Shown: positions 46,097 through 55,342 of the stretch, one piece after another
Layout: every line of letters starts with the position of its first letter
How positions within the stretch are numbered: the stretch's first letter is position 1
From: QWOP01 sp003669605
GTDB lineage: Bacteria; Planctomycetota; Planctomycetia; Pirellulales; UBA1268
DNA: 64,000 nucleotides
Assembly (NCBI GenBank): GCA_947481985.1
Contig: CANKIK010000001.1
Coordinates: 73,484-137,483 of the forward strand
Direction of reading: 5' to 3'
The notes under the pieces: model-generated
The model's input: the letters and a program-made list of their open reading frames with translations, nothing else
The model's database searches: none
Told to the model about the DNA's origin: nothing
Position numbers and translations under genes: made by a program

Positions 46097-47132
46097 TCTG
46101 CGGATCAGTTGCCAGCCCCGCCTGATCACGACCGCCGTGGATCGATCGTTTCACGATCCACGGTGGTCGTCCCTGGACCTCACGGTAGGTGCGGACGACA
46201 TATTCACCGACCAGGGCCACGGCTGCGGTTGGCACCGCGGCCACGAGTGTGACCACCGCGGTGATCCCCGCCAGCGTCAAGTCTTCCCCGGTGCGGAAGG
46301 CCGCGGCAGACAGTCCGCAGCCGACACCACAGACTGCCAGGAATCCCGCTGCCAGCCAGGCTGCACGCAGCGGGGCATCGGAGGAGATCATCACCGCGTC
46401 CAGTGCCAGCCGCACCAGTTTGCTGAAGGAGTACTTCGTCTCACCGGCGCTGCGGGCGTGGCGGTCGTACCACACCGGCTCCTGCTGGAACCCAGTCCAG
46501 GCGACCAGTGAGCGAAGGTAGCGGCGCCGTTCCGGGAGGCTGCAGACAGTGTCCACGACCGCCCGATCGAGAAGTTTGAAATCGCCGGTGTCGACCGGGA
46601 TCGGGTAGGGGAGCAGTCCCGCGAGGACACGGTGGAAGAGGCTGGCGGTGATCAGTTTGAAGCGGGTCTCGCCCTCGCGCGAGCGGCGGCGACCGTAGGC
46701 CACGTCTGCTCCCTGCCGCCACCGCTCAACCATCTCGGGGATCACCTCAGGGGGATCCTGGAGATCGGCGTCGATCAGCACCACCGCGTCGCCGCGGCAC
46801 CGAGCCAGTCCGGCCGACATCGCCGCCTGCTGTCCGAAGTTGCGGGAGAGTTGCAGCACTTCGGCCCTTGGGTCGCGGTCGGCGATCGCCTCGAGGCGGG
46901 CGAGCGTCCCGTCGCGGCTGCCATCGTCGATATAGACGATCTCGAATGCCATGCCGGTGGAGGGAAGGACTTCGATGAGCCGCCGGTGCGTTGCCTCGAT
47001 GACCTCCTCCTCGTTGTGGCAGGGGATGACGACCGACAACAATCCCCCGGGGGCGCTCCGGGAGCGACTGCCGCCGGAGGGAGTGTGGGAAAGGATCGCT
47101 GGGAACGGGGCGGGGGAGTGGTCATTGTTCAT
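46077..47132 (-). CDS. GT2 polyprenyl-phosphate-type glycosyltransferase
   Basis: This 351-aa protein has a GT-A domain with LSVVIPCHNEEEVI, the DXD region LIDADLQDPPE and GRRRSREGETRFK. Two C-terminal hydrophobic segments follow (about 255-320). It is closest to the DPM1/GtrB/ArnC class, which moves sugars to polyprenyl phosphate. This fits with the upstream ArnT-like GT39 genes, whose donors are polyprenyl-linked sugars. The start overlaps the previous stop as ATGA. Confidence 0.88.
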   Translation of the reverse strand: MNNDHSPAPFPAILSHTPSGGSRSRSAPGGLLSVVIPCHNEEEVIEATHRRLIEVLPSTGMAFEIVYIDDGSRDGTLARLEAIADRDPRAEVLQLSRNFGQQAAMSAGLARCRGDAVVLIDADLQDPPEVIPEMVERWRQGADVAYGRRRSREGETRFKLITASLFHRVLAGLLPYPIPVDTGDFKLLDRAVVDTVCSLPERRRYLRSLVAWTGFQQEPVWYDRHARSAGETKYSFSKLVRLALDAVMISSDAPLRAAWLAAGFLAVCGVGCGLSAAAFRTGEDLTLAGITAVVTLVAAVPTAAVALVGEYVVRTYREVQGRPPWIVKRSIHGGRDQAGLATDPQSTSRAA

Positions 47133-48919
47133 CGCTTGGTGCTCCCGGCGGCGGCCTGCCGCGGTGAAGGCTGTGCGACTGTTCCGACGAGGAGGAAGTC
47201 CCCGTCTTTAAAGAGGGGGCGGCTGCGCCCCACGATCCCCGTGCCAGCCGGGAGCGAGGCCTCGATGTCGGCGTACCCCTCCTCCGTCACCAGCAGCACG
47301 ACATCGTCGCCCGACGCGAGTTGCTCGACGGCTTTAGCGCTTTCGCCGGGCTTCCACTCGGTGACGTGCCCGTGAGCGTAGTAGACGACGTTGGGGGTGT
47401 TTTGTCCGTACGTTGCCAGGCGGGCGCGGCCGCCGGCGTGGCGGTGAGCCTGGGCGATGAGTGGGGGGAGAGCGTTCGCTACGGAAATCCTTGCGGCGGC
47501 GGGGCCGACCGCCAGCGACGAGTAGACCAATCCCGTGACCACCAGCGCCATCACTGGATCAAGCCGGCCTGAGCGGGCGCCCCACCAGCAGGCCGCTGCG
47601 CCGATCACCGGCACCAGTCCGACCAGCGCAGCCGGGCCGGCTGCCGCGAGGCCGTACTGGCCGGCGATGAGCACCGTGGCGATGGTGGCGATGCCGCCGA
47701 AGGCCACCCACCCCAGCCCCGCGGCCAGCAGACGCGGGTGGGTGAGCCGATCACGACCGATCAATTCAGCGGCCAGTGCACCCATCAACAGCGCCGCAGC
47801 CGGGTAGGCGGGGAGAACATAATTGGGCAGTTTCGTAGCGGCCAAGGAGAAAGTCCCCACCCAGACGAGCATCCAGAACAGCACCAGCCCCAGGCTCCGC
47901 CGCTGCTCGGGCGCCGTGCCTGTGCCTGCCACCCGCCAAGCGGCCACCCCGATCGCCGCCGGAAGAAAACACGACCAGGGGTAGAATCCGACGAGCATCG
48001 CCAGTCCATGGAAGAGGATTCCGCCGCTGTGATTCTCCATCGGGGCTGCGAAGCGGCCGATGTTGTGGATGAAGAAGAAGCCTGCCGGCCATTCCCCGCC
48101 GGTCCGCACTCCAACGGCGATATACCACGGCGCAGCAACCGCCAGCATCGCCAGGCCGAAGACCACCGGCCGTACGCAGGCGGTGGCATCGCAAGCAGCA
48201 CGGAGCCCGGCGATTGCCTGGCGGCCGAACGAGGTGGCGGGATCGCGGCGCACCTGCCAGGCCAGCCATGTGGCCCAGGGGAGGACGACCGCCAGCGGTC
48301 CGACGAAGCCCACCGGTCCCTTGCACAGAACGGCGAGACCGGCCAGAGCACCGATGCCGGCGGCACGTCCCACGGAGAGGGGGGGCAGGGGGGATGCCGG
48401 AGAACGGTTCAGCGCTGCCACAAGCGGTTCCGCGGCCAGGACCGTGATCCATGTGGTGAGCGCGGTGAGGATCGCGTCGGGTGTGGCGGCGTGGGCCTCG
48501 ATGCCCACCAGCAGGCAGCCCACCCAGGCCAGTGCCGCGACCACGCCGGCAGCGGGGCTAAACCAACGGGTGCCGGCGTGGAGAAGTGCCAAGCCGGTCG
48601 CCACGGTGGCCAGTGCCGCCGGCAGCCGCGCCGGAATCTCGGACACGCCAAAGAGTCTGTAGCAGACGGCCATGCACCAATGCATGAGCACCGGCTTGTC
48701 GACGGCCAGGGTGTCGTTGTAGATCGGCACGATCCAGTCCCCCGTCTCCAGCATGGTGCGGGCGATGGCGGCAAAGCGTGGTTCATCCTCGTCCCAAAAG
48801 GGCATGGGCGCGAAGCCGAGCGCGAGGCTGGCGGTGGCAGCCAGCAGCACGGTGGCCAGCGGGTGTCGCAGGACGCTGCCCCACGGGCCCGTCAGCGGGG
48901 GGTAACTGGTGCGTTCCAT
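47129..48919 (-). CDS. ArnT-like membrane glycosyltransferase (GT39), copy 2
   Basis: This 596-aa polytopic protein has GT39 markers: the periplasmic acidic motif WDEDEPRFAAIARTMLETGDWIVP, then VDKPVLMHW, and about a dozen hydrophobic segments. These enzymes transfer a sugar from a polyprenyl carrier to lipid or protein acceptors outside the membrane. Its ATG overlaps the end of copy 1 by 28 bp, and its end overlaps the GT2 start. Confidence 0.88.
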   Translation of the reverse strand: MERTSYPPLTGPWGSVLRHPLATVLLAATASLALGFAPMPFWDEDEPRFAAIARTMLETGDWIVPIYNDTLAVDKPVLMHWCMAVCYRLFGVSEIPARLPAALATVATGLALLHAGTRWFSPAAGVVAALAWVGCLLVGIEAHAATPDAILTALTTWITVLAAEPLVAALNRSPASPLPPLSVGRAAGIGALAGLAVLCKGPVGFVGPLAVVLPWATWLAWQVRRDPATSFGRQAIAGLRAACDATACVRPVVFGLAMLAVAAPWYIAVGVRTGGEWPAGFFFIHNIGRFAAPMENHSGGILFHGLAMLVGFYPWSCFLPAAIGVAAWRVAGTGTAPEQRRSLGLVLFWMLVWVGTFSLAATKLPNYVLPAYPAAALLMGALAAELIGRDRLTHPRLLAAGLGWVAFGGIATIATVLIAGQYGLAAAGPAALVGLVPVIGAAACWWGARSGRLDPVMALVVTGLVYSSLAVGPAAARISVANALPPLIAQAHRHAGGRARLATYGQNTPNVVYYAHGHVTEWKPGESAKAVEQLASGDDVVLLVTEEGYADIEASLPAGTGIVGRSRPLFKDGDFLLVGTVAQPSPRQAAAGSTKR

Positions 48920-50700
48920 GCCAGCGGGTTCTCCGACTGAGGAGGAGGGAATGGGCTGTGTGCGGCGGGCAGGGGGCCGATGATCAGCAGTCCCGGACCG
49001 AAGAGTTGTGATTGGCGGGCAATGACGCCGAACCCCGCCGGCAGCGACGCCGGCAGATTCATCTGAAAGCGTGCGTCGACGACGAGGTGGGCATCGGGAT
49101 GGCCTTCAAGGTGTGCAGTCACCTCTTCGGTGGACTCAAGTTGCGGGATCGTGGCATTGGCGTAGAACACCACGCTGGGGGGAACGGTACTGAAACTCGC
49201 CCAGGCATCCGCAGCAGGCGTTCGGCCGAGCGACGCGATCAATCGCTGGGCACCACGGGAACCGTCAACCATCCCGCCGCCGATCCCAGCCAACAACGAC
49301 ACGAACAAACAGGCACTCACCGCCAGGGCAGCCAATGAGCGGTGGGGGGTTCCGGCCGACTGGAAACGCCATGCTGCCACCGCGCCGATCACCAGCACCA
49401 GGCCGATGGGGGCCAGCCATGCCAGCCGGGGGGCGATCTCCATTGCTGCCACCGGCAGGCCGACGGCAACCCCGACTCCGACCACCAGGAGAATCGACCA
49501 GGCCAACTGCATCACGCGCTGCAGGACAACCTCTGGCCTCCGGCACCAGCGGACAGCGGTCATGTCACCACGGGCCCATGCGGCGAGGAATTCCCCGGTC
49601 AGCACCGCCAGGGCCGGGTAGGCGGGCCATACGTATCCGGGCAACTTGGTGCCGCTGGCGGAGAATGCCACCACCCAGCAGCCCAGCCAGAGGAGGAGGA
49701 GGCGGTTGGCGGACCGGCAACGGACGTCATTTTCAGGAGGTGACTTCGCGGAGCGGGCCGCGACGAGCGTCGCCACGGTGTGGAAGAGCACTGCCGCCAG
49801 CACGATCGACCAGGGGAAGAAGCCGATGGCGAGCACGGCCGGATAGTAGCCGATCGACGAACCGCCATGCCCTTCCATGGGGGATGCAAACCGGCCGACG
49901 TTGTGGACCAGGAGGAATCCCTCCAGCCAGGCACCGCCAGTGCGGGCCGTAACCCACGCATACCAAGGGAGGGCGACTATTCCCGCCGCGGCGAGGATCA
50001 GCGGCAGTCGCAGGACAGCCAGGGCTTTCACGACGGTAAACGCCGACAGCCTTCCGGGGAGGGCATTGGCGGCGGCCTGCCAAAGCGTGAACAGGATCCA
50101 CACCCCCAGTGGCAGCACCAAGCCCACCGGCCCCTTGGCAAGAATGGCAGCGCCGAGGCTTGCTCCGCAGGCCAAGGCAAAGCGCGTCTCCAAGCGAACC
50201 CCACCCCCCGGCGCCGTGGCGGGGAGAGTCTCGTAGCGCTGCCAGCCGGCCACGAAACACCACAGGCCCAGGGTGGTGAAAAACACCAGGGGCGCGTCGG
50301 GGGTCGCTGAACGGCCGCCGACGGCGGTCCAGATGCAACTGGCCATCGCCAACCCGCCGAGCAGGCCCGCGGTGGGGCCGTAGCAGAGCAGTCCGATCCG
50401 CCAAGTCAGCAGGCAGGTGCCGAGCGACAACACAGCGGAGCCGAGTCGGGCCCCGGTCTCGTTGCGGCCCGCGACAGAGAAACCGGCCAGATGGAGCCAG
50501 TTCACCAGGGCTGGCTTCTCGACGCGCAGCCGACCGTTGAACGTGGGCACCACCCAGTCGTTGCGTTGGAGCATGGCCAGCGTGCAGGCCGCGTTCTTCG
50601 GCTCATCCTCGTCCCACAGCGCAGGCCCCCCCAGGTTGACAAGCAGGACCAAGGTGGCCACGAGGGCCACAACGGCGGCATGGAAGCGCGGAGGGATCAC
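48892..50700 (-). CDS. ArnT-like membrane glycosyltransferase (GT39), copy 1
   Basis: This 602-aa paralogue of the next gene has LWDEDEPKNAACTLAMLQRNDWVVPTFN, VEKPALVNW and many hydrophobic helices, with FFPWSIVLAA and GTKLPGYVWPAYPAL in the later half. The start is uncertain. GTG 50700 gives a length like the paralogue's. The open frame up to 51024 is low-complexity and antisense to gyrA, so it is rejected as coding. It is the first gene of a three-gene operon. Confidence 0.85.
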   Translation of the reverse strand: MIPPRFHAAVVALVATLVLLVNLGGPALWDEDEPKNAACTLAMLQRNDWVVPTFNGRLRVEKPALVNWLHLAGFSVAGRNETGARLGSAVLSLGTCLLTWRIGLLCYGPTAGLLGGLAMASCIWTAVGGRSATPDAPLVFFTTLGLWCFVAGWQRYETLPATAPGGGVRLETRFALACGASLGAAILAKGPVGLVLPLGVWILFTLWQAAANALPGRLSAFTVVKALAVLRLPLILAAAGIVALPWYAWVTARTGGAWLEGFLLVHNVGRFASPMEGHGGSSIGYYPAVLAIGFFPWSIVLAAVLFHTVATLVAARSAKSPPENDVRCRSANRLLLLWLGCWVVAFSASGTKLPGYVWPAYPALAVLTGEFLAAWARGDMTAVRWCRRPEVVLQRVMQLAWSILLVVGVGVAVGLPVAAMEIAPRLAWLAPIGLVLVIGAVAAWRFQSAGTPHRSLAALAVSACLFVSLLAGIGGGMVDGSRGAQRLIASLGRTPAADAWASFSTVPPSVVFYANATIPQLESTEEVTAHLEGHPDAHLVVDARFQMNLPASLPAGFGVIARQSQLFGPGLLIIGPLPAAHSPFPPPQSENPLAWNAPVTPR

Positions 50701-50846
50701 GGGCAAGAAGCCCTCACTGAGGAGGCCGGTTCCCGATCCCCTCGATCCGGCGTGGGAAGAGGGGCTGCAGGGGGGCGAGACAGTAGGGGGGGGCGACGCC
50801 GGGGTCAAGCCGTCCGCAGGCCTGTTTTCCCCGGTCTTCCGCCCGG

Positions 50847-50874
50847 TTGACCGCACCCGCTGGACGGGTATGTT
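50847..50874 (+). promoter_or_regulatory. candidate gyrA promoter
   Basis: TTGACC (five of six) at 50847-50852 and TATGTT (four of six) at 50869-50874 are separated by 16 nt. The GTG start of gyrA is 42 nt after the -10 box. It lies in the divergent region between the GT39 operon and gyrA. Confidence 0.45.
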
Positions 50875-50915
50875 CAATCTTTTCCGGCGGGTCTCCGCCG
50901 CCGCCGTAGCTGGGA

Positions 50916-53804
50916 GTGTGGCCGTTGGCAGACGAGCAGTCGGATGACCTTGGCAAGCGGGGAGAGATACCTCCCGGCGGTGGTACGCCTCCGTCTGGCC
51001 AGGATGCGCAGAATCCCCAGCCAAGCGGGGCTGATTCCAAGGGGGCAGACGGCGTTCTCCGCGACAGTGCCGGCGGCCGACTCATCGAGTTGCCGATCGA
51101 GCAGGAACTGAAGGACAGTTATCTCACCTACGCCATGAGCGTCATCGTGGCCCGGGCCCTGCCCGACGTCCGCGACGGGCTCAAGCCCTCCCAGCGCCGC
51201 ATCCTGGTGGCCATGCACGACTTGAACCTCTCGCCGGGTGCCTCCCGGGTGAAGTGCGCCAAGATCTCCGGCGACACCAGCGGTAATTACCACCCCCACG
51301 GTGAGAGTGTCATCTACCCGACCCTCGTGCGCATGGCCCAGGAATGGAACATGCGGCATGTGCTCATCGACAAGCAGGGGAACTTCGGTTCGATCGCCGG
51401 CCTGCCGGCCGCCGCGATGCGATATACCGAGGCGCGGCTATCGCCAATCGCATCGATGATGCTCGACGATCTTGAGCTCGACACCGTCGACTATGTACCC
51501 ACCTACGACGAACGGAACACCGAACCGGTCGTCCTCCCCTGCCGCTTCCCGAATCTTCTCGTCAACGGCGCCGGCGGCATTGCCGTCGGTATGGCCACGA
51601 GCATCCCGCCGCACAACCTCGGCGAGGTCTGCCTGGCGCTGGTGGCACTGATCGACAATCCCTTGGTATCGCTGGGGGAGTTACTGCAGATCGTCCCCGG
51701 CCCCGATTTCCCCACCGGCGGGATCGTCATGGGGCGCGAGGCCCTCGCTCGTGGCTATGCGACCGGCCGGAGCACGATCACGCTCCGGGCCCGGGCGACG
51801 GTCGAGGAGTTCGGAAAGAACCGCAGTCGGATCGTCGTCACCGAGGTTCCCTACCAGCAGTCGCGGGATGCGATCGAGGAGAAGATCGCGGAGTTGGTCA
51901 ACGAGGATCGGATCAAGGGCATTTCCGCGATCCGCAACGAGAGCGATCTCAAGGAACCGGTGCGGCTGATCCTCGAGCTCAAGCGCGATGCGGATCCAGA
52001 CGTCGTCCTGAATCAGCTCTACCAGTTCTCCCCCCTGCAGACGACTTTTTCGCTGATTTTCCTGGCGCTAGTCGACGGCAAGCCGCGGGTTCTCTCCTTC
52101 AAGAACATCCTTGAGGAGTTTCTCCGCCATCGCACGGCTGTCCTCCGCCGGCGGACACAGCACCTCCTCCAGAAGGCCCGCAGTCGGAAGCACACGCTGG
52201 AAGGGTTGCTGGTGGCGCTGGCGAACCTCGACGAGGTGATCCAGATTATCCGCAGTTCGCGGTCGCAGGCCGAGGCCAAGGAACGATTGACGAAGATCCA
52301 GGCCCCGGCAGCGCTCCTGGAGCGGGCTCTGGGGGCGGAAGGCTTCGCGGTCCTTCAGGACGAGCGGGGGGCCGCAGAGACCTACGGACTGTCGCCCGTG
52401 CAGGCCGACGCCATTCTCCGCCTCACCCTCGGTCAACTGGTCAATCTCGAGCAGGAGAGGCTCTCCGGCGAACACCGCGAACTGTTGGGAAAGATCGGCG
52501 AGTTCCGCCGCTTGCTCTCGAATGAGTCGCACATTCGGGGTTTGATCCGCTCGGAGTTGGTGGAACTTGCAGACAAGCACGGTGACGATCGGCGCACGGA
52601 GATCAGCGGCGAGGCGGGTGATATCCGCGACATGGCCGAATTGATCACCGAGGCCACGATGGTGGTCACCATCAGCCGCGCTGGCTATGTGAAGCGGACC
52701 GCGGCCGACACCTACCGGGCGCAGCGCCGCGGGGGGAAGGGGCTCGCCGGTGCCCGATCCGACGAAGAGGATCCCATCGAGCACCTCTTCGTGGCCAGCA
52801 CCCATGACTTCCTCCTCGTATTCACCACCTTGGGGAAGGTCTTTTCGCTGCGGGTCTTTGAGTTGCCTGAATTGGCGCGGGATGCCAAGGGGCGGGCGTT
52901 GGTCAATCTCCTGGAATTTGAAAAGGGGGAAAAGGTCGCCGACTGCCGCGCGGTGTCCGGTTTCGAAGACCCGGGGCAGTATCTGATGCTTGCCACGCGC
53001 AGCGGGATGGTGAAGAAGACTGCTCTCGAGGAATACCGTCGGCGACGCACCAAGGGGCTGATTGCAGTCAAGTTGCGCGAGGGAGACGAACTCGTCGACG
53101 CTGTCATCGCCCGTCCCGGCGACGAACTCGTGCTGGCGACTGCCAAGGGAATGGCGATCCGCTTCCCGGAGTCCGATGCGCGGCCGATGGGCCGCGACAC
53201 CAGCGGTGTGCGGGGCATCAAGCTTGGCTCCGGTGATCGCCTGGTGGGGATGGTTGTCGCCGATCCCGCCGCCACCTTGCTGACGGTCTGCGAACAGGGC
53301 TACGGCAAGCGGACTCCGTTTGGAGTGGGCACCGAACTGATTGGAACGGCCCCCGACGCTGATGGCGATGCCGATGTGTCGGCATTGGATGCCGACGACG
53401 CTGGTGGCGATGAAGTGGTAGCGGAGTCGGGAGTCGAGGGAGTCGACGCCGGTTCCAGCGGCATGCGTTACCGGACACAGCACCGCGGCGGCAAGGGGGT
53501 GCGGGATATCAAGACCACCAAGCGAAACGGCGAAGTGGTATCGATCGTCTCGGTAAAAGACGGCGATCAGGTGCTGATGATGACCGCCCGGGGCAAGATT
53601 CAGCGTGTCAACGTGGCGGAGATCAAATCCATCGGCCGAAACACGCAAGGGGTGCGGATCATGCGGCTCGACGAAGCTGACGCCCTGGCTGCAGTGGTCC
53701 CCGTGCCGCCGAGCGAGTTGGAGGACGAGGCCGATCCTGCGACTCCCATGACTCCAGTCACGCCAGGCGATCCGCTGGCCGAAGTGCCACCACCAGTGGC
53801 CTGA
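50916..53804 (+). CDS. gyrA: DNA gyrase subunit A
   Basis: This 962-aa protein has an N-terminal breakage-reunion domain. Catalytic Tyr170 is in AAAMRYTEARL, and NYHPHGESVIYPTLVRMAQ is the quinolone-region loop. A beta-pinwheel C-terminal domain carries the GyrA box QRRGGKG and a second QHRGGKG. The residue equivalent to E. coli Ser83 is Ser131; the Asp87 site is Pro135. There is a Gly/Asp/Ala acidic insert between late blades (about residues 808-848). It starts with GTG 50916 or TTG 50925. The first 55 residues are a low-complexity extension. Confidence 0.95.
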   Translation: MWPLADEQSDDLGKRGEIPPGGGTPPSGQDAQNPQPSGADSKGADGVLRDSAGGRLIELPIEQELKDSYLTYAMSVIVARALPDVRDGLKPSQRRILVAMHDLNLSPGASRVKCAKISGDTSGNYHPHGESVIYPTLVRMAQEWNMRHVLIDKQGNFGSIAGLPAAAMRYTEARLSPIASMMLDDLELDTVDYVPTYDERNTEPVVLPCRFPNLLVNGAGGIAVGMATSIPPHNLGEVCLALVALIDNPLVSLGELLQIVPGPDFPTGGIVMGREALARGYATGRSTITLRARATVEEFGKNRSRIVVTEVPYQQSRDAIEEKIAELVNEDRIKGISAIRNESDLKEPVRLILELKRDADPDVVLNQLYQFSPLQTTFSLIFLALVDGKPRVLSFKNILEEFLRHRTAVLRRRTQHLLQKARSRKHTLEGLLVALANLDEVIQIIRSSRSQAEAKERLTKIQAPAALLERALGAEGFAVLQDERGAAETYGLSPVQADAILRLTLGQLVNLEQERLSGEHRELLGKIGEFRRLLSNESHIRGLIRSELVELADKHGDDRRTEISGEAGDIRDMAELITEATMVVTISRAGYVKRTAADTYRAQRRGGKGLAGARSDEEDPIEHLFVASTHDFLLVFTTLGKVFSLRVFELPELARDAKGRALVNLLEFEKGEKVADCRAVSGFEDPGQYLMLATRSGMVKKTALEEYRRRRTKGLIAVKLREGDELVDAVIARPGDELVLATAKGMAIRFPESDARPMGRDTSGVRGIKLGSGDRLVGMVVADPAATLLTVCEQGYGKRTPFGVGTELIGTAPDADGDADVSALDADDAGGDEVVAESGVEGVDAGSSGMRYRTQHRGGKGVRDIKTTKRNGEVVSIVSVKDGDQVLMMTARGKIQRVNVAEIKSIGRNTQGVRIMRLDEADALAAVVPVPPSELEDEADPATPMTPVTPGDPLAEVPPPVA

Positions 53805-53895
53805 GTCGTTTCGCCGATTCCCTTTTGGTACAGGTGTCCCGGCCGTCAGCCCGGGGTTGGATCCTGTGCTACAAAACTCCTGAAAAGGAAACGTG

Positions 53896-55212
53896 ATGCG
53901 GATCGCGGTGGTCGGGACAGGCTACGTGGGGCTCGTGACAGGCACCTGTTTTGCCGACAGTGGCAATACGGTCACCTGCCTCGACATCAACGCCGACAAG
54001 ATCGAGCGGCTTACTCGGTGTGAAGTGCCGATGTACGAGCCGGGACTGGCGGAACTTGTGGAACGCAACGTCCTCGCGGGACGGTTGTCGTTCACCACCG
54101 ACGCCGCTGCTGCCGTCGGCCGGGCGGAAATCGTGTTCCTGGCGGTTGGCACTCCGCCCGCCGCCGATAGCTCGGCCGACCTGACGTCGCTGTGGAGTGT
54201 CGTGAAGTCGATCGCAGCGCACCTTCCTCCGCAGACGCTTGTGGTGACCAAGAGCACCGTACCGGTCGGCACCTGTGCCGGAATCGAGGCCCGCTTGCGG
54301 GCCGCCACGGGGCGGGCATGCCGGGTGGCGAGCAATCCGGAGTTTCTCAAGGAAGGGACCGCCATCGACGACTTCCAGAAGCCCGATCGCGTCGTGGTCG
54401 GCGTGCGGAACAGTCAGGATGGCGAATTGCTGCGGAATCTCTATCAGCCGTATCTCCGGACCGAGCACCCGTTCCTGATCATGTCGCCTGAGAGCGCGGA
54501 GATGACGAAATACGTTGCCAATTCACTGTTGGCGACGAAGATCAGTTTCATCAACGAGGTTGCCAACCTCTGCGAGCAAATCGATGCCGACATCGATGAT
54601 GTCCGCCGGGGGATCGGACACGACCGCCGCATCGGGTTTGCGTTCCTCTTTCCAGGAGCGGGATACGGCGGCAGTTGCTTTCCCAAGGACGTCCAGGCAC
54701 TGGCGGCGATGGCCCGGGGCAACGGCGTGATCCCGCGGGTGCTGGCGGCCGTGCACGACACGAATCTTGCCCAGAAAAAAGTGCTCGCGGTGAAGATTGC
54801 CGACCACTTCGGCGGCGATCTCAAGGGCCGTAAGGTGGCGGTGTGGGGGTTGGCATTCAAGGCCCGTACCGACGACATCCGCGATGCCCCGGCGCTCGAC
54901 CTCATCGAACACCTGCTCGCAGGTGGGGCGGTGGTGACGGTATTCGACCCGGAGGCCATGGACAACATCCGCCGGTTGTACGGGGATCGGCTGTCGTATG
55001 CAGCCAGGCAGATGGATGCTCTCGATGGCGCCGAGTGTTTGGCGATCGTCACCGAATGGGGTGACTTCCGCCGACCGGACTTCGACGAGATGGCGTTGCG
55101 GATGCGTTCCAAGGTGATCTTCGACGGCCGTAATCTCTATGTGCCTGCCGACATGAAGGAGCGTGGGTTCACCTACCACTGCATCGGCAAGGCTCCGGTC
55201 GTTGCCGGCTGA
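53896..55212 (+). CDS. ugd: UDP-glucose 6-dehydrogenase
   Basis: This protein of about 438 aa oxidises UDP-glucose to UDP-glucuronate with NAD+. The Rossmann start is MRIAVVGTGYVGL. The catalytic cysteine is in GYGGSCFPKD near 258, with SNPEFLKEGTAI and FKARTDDIRDAPA also present. Start ATG 53896 (or GTG 53893) follows AAAAGGAAAC. It supplies uronic acid precursors and may link to the nearby glycosyltransferase operon. Confidence 0.95.
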   Translation: MRIAVVGTGYVGLVTGTCFADSGNTVTCLDINADKIERLTRCEVPMYEPGLAELVERNVLAGRLSFTTDAAAAVGRAEIVFLAVGTPPAADSSADLTSLWSVVKSIAAHLPPQTLVVTKSTVPVGTCAGIEARLRAATGRACRVASNPEFLKEGTAIDDFQKPDRVVVGVRNSQDGELLRNLYQPYLRTEHPFLIMSPESAEMTKYVANSLLATKISFINEVANLCEQIDADIDDVRRGIGHDRRIGFAFLFPGAGYGGSCFPKDVQALAAMARGNGVIPRVLAAVHDTNLAQKKVLAVKIADHFGGDLKGRKVAVWGLAFKARTDDIRDAPALDLIEHLLAGGAVVTVFDPEAMDNIRRLYGDRLSYAARQMDALDGAECLAIVTEWGDFRRPDFDEMALRMRSKVIFDGRNLYVPADMKERGFTYHCIGKAPVVAG

Positions 55213-55244
55213 CACCGCCACTCATTCTTCCCAGCCTCTCTAGT

Positions 55245-55250
55245 TTGACA
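55245..55250 (+). promoter_or_regulatory. perfect -35 hexamer upstream of hppA
   Basis: TTGACA is a full -35 match in the 130-bp ugd-hppA gap. The matching -10 at 17-18 nt is poor (TCAACT). Nearby GGCCTCAAGGCC and GGTCAACTGACC palindromes could be operator-like. Confidence 0.3.
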
Positions 55251-55342
55251 GGCCTCAAGGCCGACTGGTCAACTGACCGCCCCGGGGGCGAAGGCTGCAT
55301 GTCTGTTGCTCCCCCCGGCCCGCCATCCCCGGGAGTATCGCC

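Noticed and set aside
47738..48940. 400-codon plus-strand frame opposite the GT39 gene
   Set aside because: No domain is visible, and the opposite strand has clear GT39 motifs and continuous membrane helices.
48892..51024. Longer N-terminus for the first GT39 gene (up to 51024)
   Set aside because: The added part is low-complexity and antisense to the start of gyrA. GTG 50700 gives a length like the paralogue's.
52068..53648. 526-codon minus-strand frame within gyrA
   Set aside because: It is a shadow of gyrA with no start context and no domain.
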